From contig NEVA01000007.1 of assembly GCA_002304445.1 (NCBI GenBank), forward strand, positions 62,001 to 126,000: a stretch of DNA of 64,000 bases, written 5' to 3'. Shown here piece after piece: positions 7,627-15,811 of the stretch. Within the stretch, counting starts at the first letter, position 1, and every line of letters begins with the position of its first letter. The DNA is from Opitutia bacterium Tous-C4FEB. Its GTDB lineage: Bacteria; Verrucomicrobiota; Verrucomicrobiia; Opitutales; Opitutaceae. The translations under genes were made by a program, and so were the position numbers. Under the pieces are notes generated by a model. The model saw only the letters and a list, made by a program, of their open reading frames with translations. It was not told the DNA's origin and did not search any database.

Positions 7627-9099
7627 TTACTCGTCCGAAAAATCGCCACTCTCTCGGTACTCCTGCAATTTATTGCGTAAGGTCCGAATAGAAATTCCGA
7701 GCAGCTCGACGACTTGCGCGCGGTTCCCGTCTTTGGCTTTCATGGCCGCCAAGATCGCCTGCTTTTCCATCTCCGCGAGCGACTGCAAGACCGGGGCCGA
7801 TTCTGATGCCGCTACGGCGGAGGGCGGAGGTGCCGGCGCGGCGCGGCGCGGCAGGAGTTCCGCGCTTGGGCCGGTCTCCCGCGACACCGGCGGTTGCCAA
7901 TCGGATTCCACGACATCCTCGACCGCACCAGCGGGCAGCTCGATGCCGAGCGCTGCGCCGGAAATCGGGCGGTCGTTTTCGGAGAGAATCACGGCGCGCT
8001 CAATCGTGTTTTGGAGTTCACGCACGTTGCCCGGCCAGCGGTACGAGCGCAGGGCGTGCATCGCCTGCGGCGAGAAGCCCAAAATGCGGATGCCGCTACG
8101 GCGCGCGCTCAGGCGCAGAAACGACTCGGCCAACATCGGAATTTCCTCCCCGCGCTCCCGCAGCGGCGGCACGTGGATCGGAAACACGTTAAGGCGATAA
8201 TACAAATCCGCGCGAAAGCTGCCTTGCTCGACGTAGCGCAGAAGTTCGCGATTGGACGTGGCGAGGATGCGCACGTTGACTTTGATGGGCTTGCTGCCGC
8301 CGACGCGTTCAAACTCGCGCTCTTGTAGGACGCGCAAAAGTTTTGCCTGCAGGTTGGGCGGGATCTCGCTCACTTCGTCGAGCAGGAGCGTGCCACGATT
8401 GGCGAGTTCGAAGCGGCCTTCGCGTTTTTCGGTCGCGCCGGTGAAGGCTCCGCGTTCGTGACCGAATAATTCACTCTCGATCAGTGTCTCGGAGAGCGCC
8501 GCACAGTTGACCTTGATAAAAGGTTCCCGGCGGCGAGAGGAGAGGCGGAAGATCTCGCGGGCGACCATTTCCTTGCCGGAGCCGTGTTCGCCGGTGATGA
8601 GCACGGTGGCCTCGGTGGGCGCGACGCGCTCGACGTGCGAGCGCAGCCGGCGCATCGCGAGACTTCCGCCGACCACGAATTCATCGCCGCCGGCGCCGCG
8701 GTCGTTGAGGTAGCGGTTTACTTTGACGAGTTGGTTGTAAGCGTCGGCTTTCTTAAGCAGGACTTCGATGCGCGACGCAGTGAACGGCTTAACGACATAG
8801 TCAAAAGCCCCCGCGCGCATGCAGGCGACGGCGCTCTCGATCGTACCGGCACCGGTTACCAGCACGACGATCGGCCGGTCCGGTAACGTCATCAGGCGCT
8901 CCAAAAATTGGTGGCCATCGCCGTCCGGCAGCCGCACGTCGAGGAATACGAGGTCGTAGGTTTCCCGCAGAATCAGGCCGTTGGCCGTGGCGAGATCGGG
9001 CGCGCACTCAAACGCCAGATTCGCCCGCGTGCAGATCTCTTCCATCGACTTGGCGATGATCGGGTCGTCATCGACGATAAGTATTCGATCCAAGGGCAC
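7627..9099 (-). CDS. Sigma-54-dependent response regulator (NtrC/FlrC type)
   Basis: 490 residues. The receiver domain (1-125) has an acidic cluster VDDD and phospho-acceptor D54 (FLDVRLPDGDG). The AAA+ sigma-54 activation domain (about 142-375) has Walker A GEHGSGKE (170-177), the sigma-54 contact loop GAFTGA (217-222) and Walker B LLLDE (238-242). A Pro/Ala linker and a C-terminal Fis-type helix-turn-helix (about 450-485, GNRAQVVELLGISIRTLRNK) follow. It activates sigma-54 polymerase at -24/-12 promoters. Four such promoters in this window precede flagellar or glycan genes, which makes this the likely FlrC/FleR-type flagellar activator. A cognate kinase is not adjacent; candidates are at 9705-11966 and 50451-51854. 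Confidence 0.93.
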   Translation of the reverse strand: MPLDRILIVDDDPIIAKSMEEICTRANLAFECAPDLATANGLILRETYDLVFLDVRLPDGDGHQFLERLMTLPDRPIVVLVTGAGTIESAVACMRAGAFDYVVKPFTASRIEVLLKKADAYNQLVKVNRYLNDRGAGGDEFVVGGSLAMRRLRSHVERVAPTEATVLITGEHGSGKEMVAREIFRLSSRRREPFIKVNCAALSETLIESELFGHERGAFTGATEKREGRFELANRGTLLLDEVSEIPPNLQAKLLRVLQEREFERVGGSKPIKVNVRILATSNRELLRYVEQGSFRADLYYRLNVFPIHVPPLRERGEEIPMLAESFLRLSARRSGIRILGFSPQAMHALRSYRWPGNVRELQNTIERAVILSENDRPISGAALGIELPAGAVEDVVESDWQPPVSRETGPSAELLPRRAAPAPPPSAVAASESAPVLQSLAEMEKQAILAAMKAKDGNRAQVVELLGISIRTLRNKLQEYRESGDFSDE

Positions 9100-9704
9100 G
9101 CGAGATCAGGGTTTTGAACGTTCGGCCGGGGGCGAAGATTGAAGCTTAGGGAACCGCACTTCCCACACTATAGGCATTTTACTTTATTATGAGGCAAGTT
9201 TTATGGAGACCAAAGTGCTTTTCGTGAGCCCGACTCTTTCGGCCGCGGCTTGGGTTAGATCGGCGGGGCGGATAGATTTTTTCGAGTTTGAGGATGCAGG
9301 CTTTCGCCCTAAAATCGGTCCCTCGTGCGGAAGCGGATTCACCTCCCGGGTAATCCCAATGGCGGTTGATTTTTAGACGGCGGATTCCGGGGTGGCATGG
9401 CATCGTGCCCGGGGGTTTGGGTGCCATGTTCATTCGTGTCTACCCGCGGTTTGTCGCCGTGCTTCAACTGCCGTTTTTAGGATTTACGGCTCGCGTTGAA
9501 GATGGCGACCAACCGCTTTCGATCAGGGTTGTAGGCTACTGGATTCTTTTCATTTTACTCGGCGCCGCGGGCGCGAGAGTTTCGCGGTGGAACGAGCAAG
9601 CGCTGGAGCACGGCGGTCGATCGATCCCACCGTCCAGCTTAGCGCCCCCCTCTGGCGCCGCATGCTCAGCCCCTTAGGCTGCGCGAAAACGTCCATTTTA
9701 AAAT
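9100..9704. other. 605-bp divergent intergenic region
   Basis: Separates the divergent NtrC-type regulator and the hybrid kinase. It contains one dispersed repeat (9358-9420). Short open frames on both strands (for example 9366-9677 plus and 9179-9433 minus) have no family resemblance and run through the repeat, so they are not called. No clear sigma-54 site was found in front of either gene. Confidence 0.6.
9358..9420 (+). repeat. Dispersed repeat 'aatggcggttgatttttagacgg' type, copy 1
   Basis: Uninterrupted copy of a family that reads tggcggttgattt, then acggcgg(a)ttccggggtggca, then a palindrome around gtgcccggg. Other copies lie at 11967-12034 and 14828-15022 (the latter split by an insertion), and the palindromic part alone at 29761-29783. 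Intergenic. Confidence 0.65.
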
Positions 9705-11966
9705 ATGTATCCCCTCAATTTTCTCATGGCGGTCACATCCTTGGGGGTGACCCTATTTTACGTCGCCCTGAATTGGATGAATCCAACGCGCGCCGGGACC
9801 CGCTATCAATTTTACCGCAATGCCTTCTGCGTCGCGGTGCTTTTTCTCAGCGCCCTGCAAATCATGCGAGCCTTTGCCCCATTGGAGCTGCAAAACACCT
9901 TTCTGCAGCTGGGAGTGGCAACAGTCTTCGTTATTTTGGTTCTGTGGATCAAAATTTTTGAGACCATCGCCGAGCGCCAACCGGGTGTAGCGGCCAAGAC
10001 TCTCTACGCCGCGCTCATTTTCGTGGCAATCGGGGCCATGCTCCTGCCCGGCGGTGGCTACTGGGGCGAGGCCACATTCGCCAAAGAAACGATGTTCAAC
10101 GGTGACATCTTCCTCCGCCCCGAATATGGCCCGCCAACCCCTTATCGCGCGGTATTGATGCTGAGCGGGGTCTTTGGACTGGGTTACCTGCTCGTGTTGG
10201 GCAACATCACCGCCCAGCGACGCGACCGGAGAATCGGCCGCGCCATGGCGATCACCACGATCTGCCTGTTCCTCGTCATGACTTGGAACCTCCTCGCCGG
10301 GATGAAGGTGATCAACGGCAGCGTGGCCCCCGCTCTTTACGGTATCACCGGGATCATATTTTTTATGTGGATCGACCGCGTGAACGAGGAGGTCCTCGTC
10401 CGCGAAAACAAACGCCTGGGCGAACACAACCTCGCGCAAACCGCCATGCTCGATGCCTTGGTGCGCCACGGCGCTTTCGCCTGCGCCGAATTTGACGCCA
10501 ACGGCGCTCTCGTCACTCAAAACCTCGCCTACCAAGAACGCATCACGCCGCTTTTGCGCCACTCCAATTTCAGCAACTACGACCGCAGCCGCACCCCCGT
10601 CCACACCGCAGAAAAATTCTGGCACGGTCTCGCCTCGGCCCTCGAAGGTTCAATCCACGCCGGGATCCTCAACTGGACCGCCAAGGACGGCGAGACGATC
10701 ACCTACAAAGCCCGTTTCATTCCCTTCAAGCCCTCCGTGGCCGAATCCAATCACGCCATGGTCTGCCTCACCGACATCACCGAGGCCCTCGACTCCCGCC
10801 AGCAACTCCTCGAGGCCAAACACCTCCAAGCCATCGGCCTCCTCGCCAGCGGCGTCGCGCACGAATACAACAACATCCTCACCGGCGTCATCGCCATGAG
10901 CGAGCTGGCTCTGCGCGAAGCCGTCACCGACGCCCAACGCTCCCACCTCGAGATCGTCGTCCAAGCCGCCAAACGCTGCACCGACCTCAGCGGCAACCTC
11001 CTCGCCATCTCTCGCAGCACTCCGAGCCAAAACGAACCCCTCGATCTGCGTGAAATCATCCACGAGACCTCGCGCCTCGTGCGCCACTCCCGTGGCGTTC
11101 ACCTCGAGCTGCTCGAATCCGTCAACTCCAGTGCCCACATCGCCGTCGTCGGCAACCGCAACGAACTCGCTACCCTTTTGCTCAACTTGATGATCAACGC
11201 CTGTGACGCCATGGAAAACCGTGGCACCATCACCCTGCGCATCGACTACGCCGAGATCGTCCGACCCGCCATCAGCCTTGAGCCCACCCCGCATGTCGTT
11301 GTCCAGCTCTCCGACACCGGCCCCGGCATCCCCGAGGAAATTATCCCGCACATTTTCGAGCCGTTCTTCACCACCAAACGCCTTGGTAAAGGCTCCGGCC
11401 TAGGTCTCGCCACCGCCAAAGCCATTGCCACCGCCCACGGCGGCAACATCGAAGCCAAATTCGTTCTCTCCGGCGGCGCTATTTTTGAACTCACCCTCCC
11501 CATGTTTGCCGGGGCGCCCACCCTCAGCCCATCGCCCTTCCCGATTCCGTACCCGTCCGCCAAACAATCCGGTCATGCCGCCGTCATCGACGACGACCCC
11601 ATCGTGTTGGCCACCAGCGCCAACATCCTGCACGACCTTGGTTATCAAGTCGCCGCGTATGCCAGCGCCGAAAAATTTCTCGAAGACTACACCCCCACCG
11701 CCCAAGCCACGATCAAACTCGCGGTCATCGATATCCGCATGCCCGGCATGGACGGCGTACAGCTCTGTCGCCGCCTGCTGACGCGTGGCAGCACGTTAAA
11801 AATCATCCTCGTGACCGGCCATACCGAGAAATACGACACCGCCAAACTCGGCCAACTGCACAACGTGTCGATTTTGATGAAGCCGTTTAGTCTCACCGCG
11901 CTGCAAAATCTCATCATCGAGATCGAAACCCAAGCCGCCCTCAAAAGCGGCGACCCGATGGTCTGA
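9705..11966 (+). CDS. Membrane hybrid histidine kinase (7TM - PAS - kinase - receiver)
   Basis: 753 residues. The N-terminal third (1-225) holds about seven hydrophobic segments. A PAS-like segment (about 245-360) follows. The HisKA region has phospho-acceptor H386 in GVAHEYNN, a variant of the HDFNN type seen in hybrid kinases. The HATPase domain has the N box (NLMINACDAME), the G1 box DTGPGIPEEI, the F box FEPFFTTK and the G2 box GSGLGLA. The C-terminal receiver domain (about 620-745) has VIDDDP, acceptor Asp in VIDIRMPGMDG and the conserved Lys in LMKPF. A complete sensor kinase, transcribed away from the NtrC-type regulator. Whether the two are partners cannot be told from sequence. ATG at 9705 or 9726 are both possible starts. 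Confidence 0.9.
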   Translation: MYPLNFLMAVTSLGVTLFYVALNWMNPTRAGTRYQFYRNAFCVAVLFLSALQIMRAFAPLELQNTFLQLGVATVFVILVLWIKIFETIAERQPGVAAKTLYAALIFVAIGAMLLPGGGYWGEATFAKETMFNGDIFLRPEYGPPTPYRAVLMLSGVFGLGYLLVLGNITAQRRDRRIGRAMAITTICLFLVMTWNLLAGMKVINGSVAPALYGITGIIFFMWIDRVNEEVLVRENKRLGEHNLAQTAMLDALVRHGAFACAEFDANGALVTQNLAYQERITPLLRHSNFSNYDRSRTPVHTAEKFWHGLASALEGSIHAGILNWTAKDGETITYKARFIPFKPSVAESNHAMVCLTDITEALDSRQQLLEAKHLQAIGLLASGVAHEYNNILTGVIAMSELALREAVTDAQRSHLEIVVQAAKRCTDLSGNLLAISRSTPSQNEPLDLREIIHETSRLVRHSRGVHLELLESVNSSAHIAVVGNRNELATLLLNLMINACDAMENRGTITLRIDYAEIVRPAISLEPTPHVVVQLSDTGPGIPEEIIPHIFEPFFTTKRLGKGSGLGLATAKAIATAHGGNIEAKFVLSGGAIFELTLPMFAGAPTLSPSPFPIPYPSAKQSGHAAVIDDDPIVLATSANILHDLGYQVAAYASAEKFLEDYTPTAQATIKLAVIDIRMPGMDGVQLCRRLLTRGSTLKIILVTGHTEKYDTAKLGQLHNVSILMKPFSLTALQNLIIEIETQAALKSGDPMV

Positions 11967-12034
11967 TACCAATGGCGGTTGATTTCTTGACGCCGGTTTC
12001 CGCGGTGGCACGGGAATCTTGCCCGTGGGTTTGA
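11967..12034 (+). repeat. Dispersed repeat 'accaatggcggttgattt' type, copy 2
   Basis: Second copy of the family at 9358-9420, beginning at the hybrid-kinase stop codon and containing the palindrome cacgggaatcttgcccgtg. It may serve as a transcription terminator for the kinase gene. Confidence 0.6.
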
Positions 12035-12040
12035 TAACAC

Positions 12041-12076
12041 CAACCCTCGCAGTTTTTTAACCGCGACTGGACCCGA
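12041..12076 (+). repeat. Dispersed repeat 'ccctcgcagttttttaacc' type, copy 2
   Basis: Reads caaccctcgcagttttttaa followed by ccgcgactggac. Second copy of the family at 2902-2947, here marking the left edge of the accessory stretch with the toxin-antitoxin genes. Confidence 0.6.
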
Positions 12077-12111
12077 GTGCGCGGTGCGCGCGCACGCAAG
12101 TTGCGGCAATT

Positions 12112-12555
12112 TTGCTTGAAAATACGGCAGTGTTGCCACTTGGTAATCGTGTGCCACTCTCCGCCTTCCAAGTTGCCAGAATGCCGCCGACTTCCGCCAT
12201 CGACCTCATCCGGGTGGGGTTGCCTGCCGGATCTTTCGACGCCGCAGCTAAAGTTCTATCCCTTACGGTCGATGAACTCGCGGCGAAACTTGGGATATCC
12301 CCCCGGACCATCCGCGACCAACGTAAGAAAAAGGTGCGGCTTTCTTCTGAGAACTCCGAAAAATTGGTTAGGATCGCCCGGATTCAAACGTTGGCCCGCT
12401 CTATCTTCTCAACGGATGCGGCAGTCGCCGAATGGCTCAATGCACCTGCGCCGGCGCTCAACGGGATCAAACCTATCGACTTGATCGACACCGACACCGG
12501 GGCCCGCGAAATTGAAGCCGTCCTCCACGGCATCGCGTATGGCAATGTCATGTGA
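12112..12555 (+). CDS. Xre/ParS-type antitoxin of a RES-Xre toxin-antitoxin pair
   Basis: 147 residues from the TTG at 12112, or 124 from the ATG at 12181; neither has a strong Shine-Dalgarno. Residues about 55-80 (LTVDELAAKLGISPRTIRDQ) form a Cro/Xre-like helix-turn-helix. The C-terminal half (ARIQTLARSIFSTDAAVAEW, then PIDLIDTDTGAREIEAVLHG) is the MbcA/ParS/Xre toxin-binding domain (DUF2384 family). This domain wraps the RES toxin, while the HTH autoregulates the operon. The RES gene begins 6 bp after the stop. The combination makes the assignment strong. The TTG start gives a length closer to characterised Xre antitoxins. Confidence 0.85.
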   Translation: MLENTAVLPLGNRVPLSAFQVARMPPTSAIDLIRVGLPAGSFDAAAKVLSLTVDELAAKLGISPRTIRDQRKKKVRLSSENSEKLVRIARIQTLARSIFSTDAAVAEWLNAPAPALNGIKPIDLIDTDTGAREIEAVLHGIAYGNVM

Positions 12556-12561
12556 GCGGCC

Positions 12562-13023
12562 ATGCGATTGCACCGCATCGCGCTCGCGAAACATTCCGCC
12601 ACTGCGGCCGCGGCATTCGATGGCCAAGGCGGGCTTCACGGCCTCGGACGATGGCATGTCCGCGGCAAGTTAGTTGTCTACACTGCCGATCATACGGCTC
12701 TCGCGATGGCCGAGGCTCTCGTTCACCTCCAACGCTCGAACAGCATTGAGGCATTCAATCACTGGGAAATCGAGGTTCCCGATGCACTCATCCTTAGCAC
12801 CCCAGCCCTGCCTCCAGAGTGGAAGAACGACGTTCCTTTCACTCAGGCCTTTGGTGACGCGTGGCTGAGCGCCAGGAAATCTGTCGCGCACTTTGTCCCC
12901 AGTGCACTCGTGCCAAATGATCTTAATTGCCTGATCAACCCAGCCCATCCGCAATTCGACATCCGCTGGGTTGTCGCAGGGCCAAATCCGTTTTATTTCG
13001 ATCCACGTCTCACGCGTCCGTAA
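12562..13023 (+). CDS. RES-domain toxin (NAD+-degrading family)
   Basis: 153 residues, matching RES-domain toxins, which lower cellular NAD+ by phosphorolysis or glycohydrolysis. The conserved residues are in place: Arg5 in LHRIA, Tyr40 in GKLVVYTADH, Glu51 in AMAEALVHL and Ser near 115 in FVPSALVPN. The C-terminal NPAHPQF-DIRWV region is a typical RES ending. It starts 6 bp after the Xre-type antitoxin, as in known RES-Xre modules. All key positions are intact, so the toxin is probably active and held in check by its neighbour. Confidence 0.88.
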   Translation: MRLHRIALAKHSATAAAAFDGQGGLHGLGRWHVRGKLVVYTADHTALAMAEALVHLQRSNSIEAFNHWEIEVPDALILSTPALPPEWKNDVPFTQAFGDAWLSARKSVAHFVPSALVPNDLNCLINPAHPQFDIRWVVAGPNPFYFDPRLTRP

Positions 13024-13101
13024 CGATAACCGCAGGACGCCGAGAGAGCGTGGCATTCAAGTGCATATCCCGTTTACCGGTGGTGAACGTCGCAGCCTCA
13101 A

Positions 13102-13124
13102 ATCGCCCGCAAGCGAGCTCCTAC
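13102..13124 (+). repeat. REP-like palindromic element
   Basis: Reads atcgcccgcaagcgagctcc plus tac, one mismatch from the family core. It is followed by gcacgacaacctgag, also seen after the copies at 52022 and 52067. Confidence 0.65.
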
Positions 13125-13211
13125 GCACGACAACCTGAGTGTCGGGCCATTCAGGGTGACTCAACTAATCGGTGAATCCAAATTTCACTTCCGGAACAAT
13201 TTTTCCTCATG

Positions 13212-13242
13212 GATTAGCGGGAATTAGCGAAAATTAGCGGGC
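13212..13242 (+). repeat. 'attagcgggaattagcgaaaa' repeat, copy 1
   Basis: The sequence attagcgggaattagcgaaa continuing attagcgggca is found again, inverted and with one change, at 44528-44560. Both copies are intergenic and next to accessory genes. Confidence 0.55.
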
Positions 13243-13356
13243 ACCATTCGGGTTCAAGTGCCGTTTTTAGGTTCAGTCCCAGCACAGCTCAGGAAACTAC
13301 GGTCAGAAAACTGCCACGGCTCCATTTTCACCGCTGGAAACACATACTAGACAATA

Positions 13357-13379
13357 ATTTTACGTTTTTAATGTAAAAT
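13357..13379 (+). promoter_or_regulatory. Inverted repeat before the ATPase gene (possible operator)
   Basis: Perfect 7-bp arms (attttac / gtaaaat) separated by 9 bp, followed at 13381-13395 by taaca-cttac-tgtta, another inverted repeat. The AT-rich block lies within 50 bp of the start codon at 13407 and would fit a promoter/operator. Confidence 0.4.
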
Positions 13380-13406
13380 CTAACACTTACTGTTATAAAA
13401 ACGAAC

Positions 13407-14636
13407 ATGTACCAAAGGAATCTCCTAGAAAAAGTTCGTGAAAGCGTGCGCTTCAGCCCGGCAACCTTGATTAACGGATCCCGCCAAACCGGAAAAAGCA
13501 CGTTTATTCAAAACACCTTCGTTGCCGAGGACGCCTTTGCCTACACCGACTTGGACGACCTCAATCTGCTGCGCCTCGCCAAAAACGATCCGGTTACCTT
13601 TGTCGCCCAGCTGCCTCAGCGCGCGGCGATTGATGAGATCCAGCGCACGCCCGAGATCCTACTGCCGCTAAAAAAAGTCATCGACGCAGCCCGGGCCACG
13701 CGCCGCTTCCTGCTCACCGGCTCGGCCAATATTCTCACCCTGCCCAAGCTTTCGGAGTCGCTCGCCGGGCGCATGGAAATCCATACGCTCTGGCCCCTCT
13801 CCCAAGGCGAGATTCGCGGGCGCAAAGAACGATTCATCGATTTCGCCTTTTCCGACGAGGCACCCTCCGCGCCCCCGCCCTGTTCGCCAGCTGATTACTT
13901 GCAGGCCGTGGTGCGGGGCGGCTATCCCGAGGCCCTAGCCCAAATGCAAGCGGGCCGCGGAGCCGATTGGTTCCAATCCTACCTTACGACCCTGCTCCAG
14001 CGCGACATCCAAGACATCTCCCGCATTGCAGGCCTCATGGAGCTGCCCCGGCTCCTCGAACTCATCGCGGCGCGCGCGGGCAACCTCATCAACTTTGCCG
14101 ATCTATCGCGGGTGACCGGCCTCAACGCCGTCACCCTCAAACGCTATTACACCCTGCTTGCATGCGTATTTCTCATCGTTGAAGTCCCCGCCTGGGGCAA
14201 CAACCACGAGAGGCGACTCGTGAAAAGCCCCAAGGTGTTCCTCAACGACACCGGCCTGCTCTGCTACGTGCGCGGCCTCGGCCAAGCCGCGCTGCAACGC
14301 GAACGCACGCTCCTGGGCGGCGTCCTGGAAAATTTTGTTGTCATGGAGCTCACCAAGCAACGCGGCTGGGCGCAAACTCGCTGCCAGTTGCTTCACTACC
14401 GCACCCAGCAAGGAGCGGAGGTGGACGCCGTGCTCGAAGCGGCCGACACCCGTATCGTCGGCCTCGAGGTGAAATCCTCGATGGACGTAGCCCCGGCGGA
14501 CTTCAAAGGCCTGCGATCACTCGCCGATGACGCGGGAGACCGTTTTCATCGCGGCTTCGTGCTCTACACCGGCAACGACATCATCGCTTACGGCCCCAAC
14601 TTGTGGGCGGTGCCGATCTCGGTGCTGTGGTCGTGA
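13407..14636 (+). CDS. AAA_14 / DUF4143 family ATPase
   Basis: 409 residues. The N-terminal AAA-type ATPase domain has Walker A GSRQTGKST (about 24-32), Walker B-like AAIDEIQRTPE and sensor LLTGSANIL. The C-terminal DUF4143 domain (about 200-400) ends in a PD-(D/E)XK-like signature: GAEVDAVLEA, then IVGLEVKSS. These proteins are common in accessory DNA with toxin-antitoxin genes; their cellular role is not established. A paralogue of the same architecture lies at 45343-46599, also in an accessory stretch. Two inverted repeats immediately upstream suggest autoregulation. Confidence 0.88.
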   Translation: MYQRNLLEKVRESVRFSPATLINGSRQTGKSTFIQNTFVAEDAFAYTDLDDLNLLRLAKNDPVTFVAQLPQRAAIDEIQRTPEILLPLKKVIDAARATRRFLLTGSANILTLPKLSESLAGRMEIHTLWPLSQGEIRGRKERFIDFAFSDEAPSAPPPCSPADYLQAVVRGGYPEALAQMQAGRGADWFQSYLTTLLQRDIQDISRIAGLMELPRLLELIAARAGNLINFADLSRVTGLNAVTLKRYYTLLACVFLIVEVPAWGNNHERRLVKSPKVFLNDTGLLCYVRGLGQAALQRERTLLGGVLENFVVMELTKQRGWAQTRCQLLHYRTQQGAEVDAVLEAADTRIVGLEVKSSMDVAPADFKGLRSLADDAGDRFHRGFVLYTGNDIIAYGPNLWAVPISVLWS

Positions 14637-14827
14637 CAAAGTCTCCTCGCGGCCGGCGCCTGCGAGGCGACCCCACGCAACTCCCCGCAAAATTTTGGAA
14701 CCGCCAACGACTGGTCAATCCACGCGAATCAACGCGGTTTGAATAAAATTCAGCTCGACCGATGATTCACCTAACCGGCGAATCAAACCTTCAATCCCGG
14801 AACATAGCCTCCACATCAATTACAACA

Positions 14828-15022
14828 GTGGCGGTTGAGTTTAATACCAACGTCCCTTGGTAAACAGACCGTCATTGCGAGGAGCGTAGCGACGAAGCAA
14901 TCCAGGTGGATTGCCATGGCGCGCTTCGCGCACCTGCTATGACAAGCGTTTAGAAGTTAAGGGACGTCGGTATAAGACGGCAGTTTCCGGGGTGGTACGG
15001 ACGTCTTGCCCGTGGGTTTGAC
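14828..15022 (+). repeat. Dispersed repeat 'gtggcggttgagttt' type, copy 3, interrupted
   Basis: The left part (gtggcggttgagtttaa) and the right part (taagacggcagtttccgggg, then cttgcccgtggg) together match the uninterrupted copies at 9358-9420 and 11967-12034. The element at 14845-14972 separates the two halves. Confidence 0.65.
14845..14972. mobile_element. MITE-like element, 128 bp, terminal inverted repeats
   Basis: The ends read taccaacgtccctt and aagggacgtcggta, a 14-bp terminal inverted repeat with one mismatch. The trinucleotide TAA flanks both ends (14842-14844 and 14973-14975), as expected for a target-site duplication. The element sits inside another repeat whose uninterrupted version is visible at 9358-9420. 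The interior carries the cattgcgaggagcgtagcga motif also seen at 3155-3198. It has no coding capacity, so it would depend on a transposase supplied elsewhere. Confidence 0.6.
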
Positions 15023-15154
15023 GTGGGTTTGACGATGAAAATCAACCGCTACTGGTATGAGCCACGCCCATCGGGCAGTGCCCGCGGCTGCCGGCGCGGG
15101 CGGCAGAGCCGGCGTCTCGCGCCGCAAGTCATGCAAAATTAAATCTCGCACTTG

Positions 15155-15178
15155 CTATGGTTCAAAAATGAACCATAG
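15155..15178 (+). promoter_or_regulatory. Palindromic operator candidate before HTH gene
   Basis: Perfect 9-bp inverted repeat ctatggttc-N6-gaaccatag immediately upstream of (or overlapping) the start of the HTH gene. This is the position expected for an autoregulatory toxin-antitoxin operator. Confidence 0.6.
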
Positions 15179-15185
15179 AGGATGC

Positions 15186-15563
15186 ATGCCCGCCTCAATT
15201 GCTGAACCTGCTGAGTTACTTGTCCTGAAACGCACCCTCGCCCGCGCCTTGCGGACCAAGATGCAGGCCGAGCGAATCTCAGTGACGAGTTTTGCCAAAC
15301 GGATCGGCACGCATCGCACCGCTGTCCGCCGCATTCTCGACGAGAACAACACCTCGATCACCCTGCTCACCATGTTTAAAACCACGCGAGCGCTTGGCCT
15401 CCAACTCGATCTCAGCACCAAGCCCCTGTCGCCCGCCGCATTGGGTCGACTGGGTGAAAAACTCGTTCAGGCGCCCGACGCAGCCACCGCGAAAACCGTC
15501 ACCGAAGCCCTCGTCGCCGGTTTTTACGGCCGCCCCCAGCATGCCACCCCTGCAGCGCGTTGA
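15186..15563 (+). CDS. HTH-domain regulator (antitoxin-like)
   Basis: 125 residues from the ATG at 15186, preceded by GAGG at a usable spacing; the ATG at 15168 overlaps the palindrome 15155-15178 and would give 131 residues. Residues about 25-65 form a helix-turn-helix of the Xre/HigA kind: MQAERISVTSFAKRIGTHRT, then VRRILDENNTSITL. The C-terminal half is helical. The next gene begins 23 bp before this stop, in another frame, indicating translational coupling. Size, operator and overlap all resemble a type II toxin-antitoxin operon, but the partner is not a toxin family I recognise. Confidence 0.72.
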   Translation: MPASIAEPAELLVLKRTLARALRTKMQAERISVTSFAKRIGTHRTAVRRILDENNTSITLLTMFKTTRALGLQLDLSTKPLSPAALGRLGEKLVQAPDAATAKTVTEALVAGFYGRPQHATPAAR

Positions 15564-15789
15564 CTTACCGGAACGCCTCCTCCGCCACCTGCTCACTCGC
15601 ATCCGCGAAAGAGCGATCAGCGTCACCGATCTGACCCAATTGGCCGCTTGGTTAGACTCAAATCCAATCGTCCCCGCCGATCGTTGGTTTAAACGCTTTC
15701 CTGGAATGATCGTGTGCGGTGAGGGCCAACTGATCAAAACCTTCCTCAAACCCACCCAGATTCCGGTCGGCGAAGAGCAATCAGGCTAG
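15541..15789 (+). CDS. Small protein coupled to HTH gene; function unknown
   Basis: 82 residues, ATG at 15541 inside the end of the HTH gene (23-bp overlap). The N-terminal half is helical and basic (LPERLLRHLLTRIRERAISV, then TDLTQLAAWLDSNP). The C-terminal half has the pattern WFKRFPGMIVCGEGQLIKTF, suggesting a small beta-containing domain. I believe similar proteins occur after HTH genes elsewhere but cannot name a family. It could be a toxin, an accessory antitoxin or a DNA-binding partner. Confidence 0.6.
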   Translation: MPPLQRVDLPERLLRHLLTRIRERAISVTDLTQLAAWLDSNPIVPADRWFKRFPGMIVCGEGQLIKTFLKPTQIPVGEEQSG

Positions 15790-15811
15790 CTCGACCCGCA
15801 GGTCGACGCAC

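Larger units (their letters stand above)
13024..13406. other. Intergenic region between RES toxin and ATPase
   Basis: Holds one palindromic REP-like element (13102-13124), an 'attagcgggaattagcg' repeat (13212-13242) that recurs inverted at 44528-44560, and two inverted repeats directly before the ATPase start (13357-13379, 13381-13395). No gene is supported. Confidence 0.6.
14637..15154. other. Repeat-filled intergenic region
   Basis: About 520 bp without a gene. It holds a split copy of the tggcggttga repeat family (14828-15022) interrupted by a 128-bp inverted-repeat element (14845-14972). The remainder shows nothing recognisable. Confidence 0.6.

Noticed and set aside
9179-9433. Minus-strand frame of 84 codons
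   Set aside because: Runs through a dispersed repeat and has no recognisable domain.
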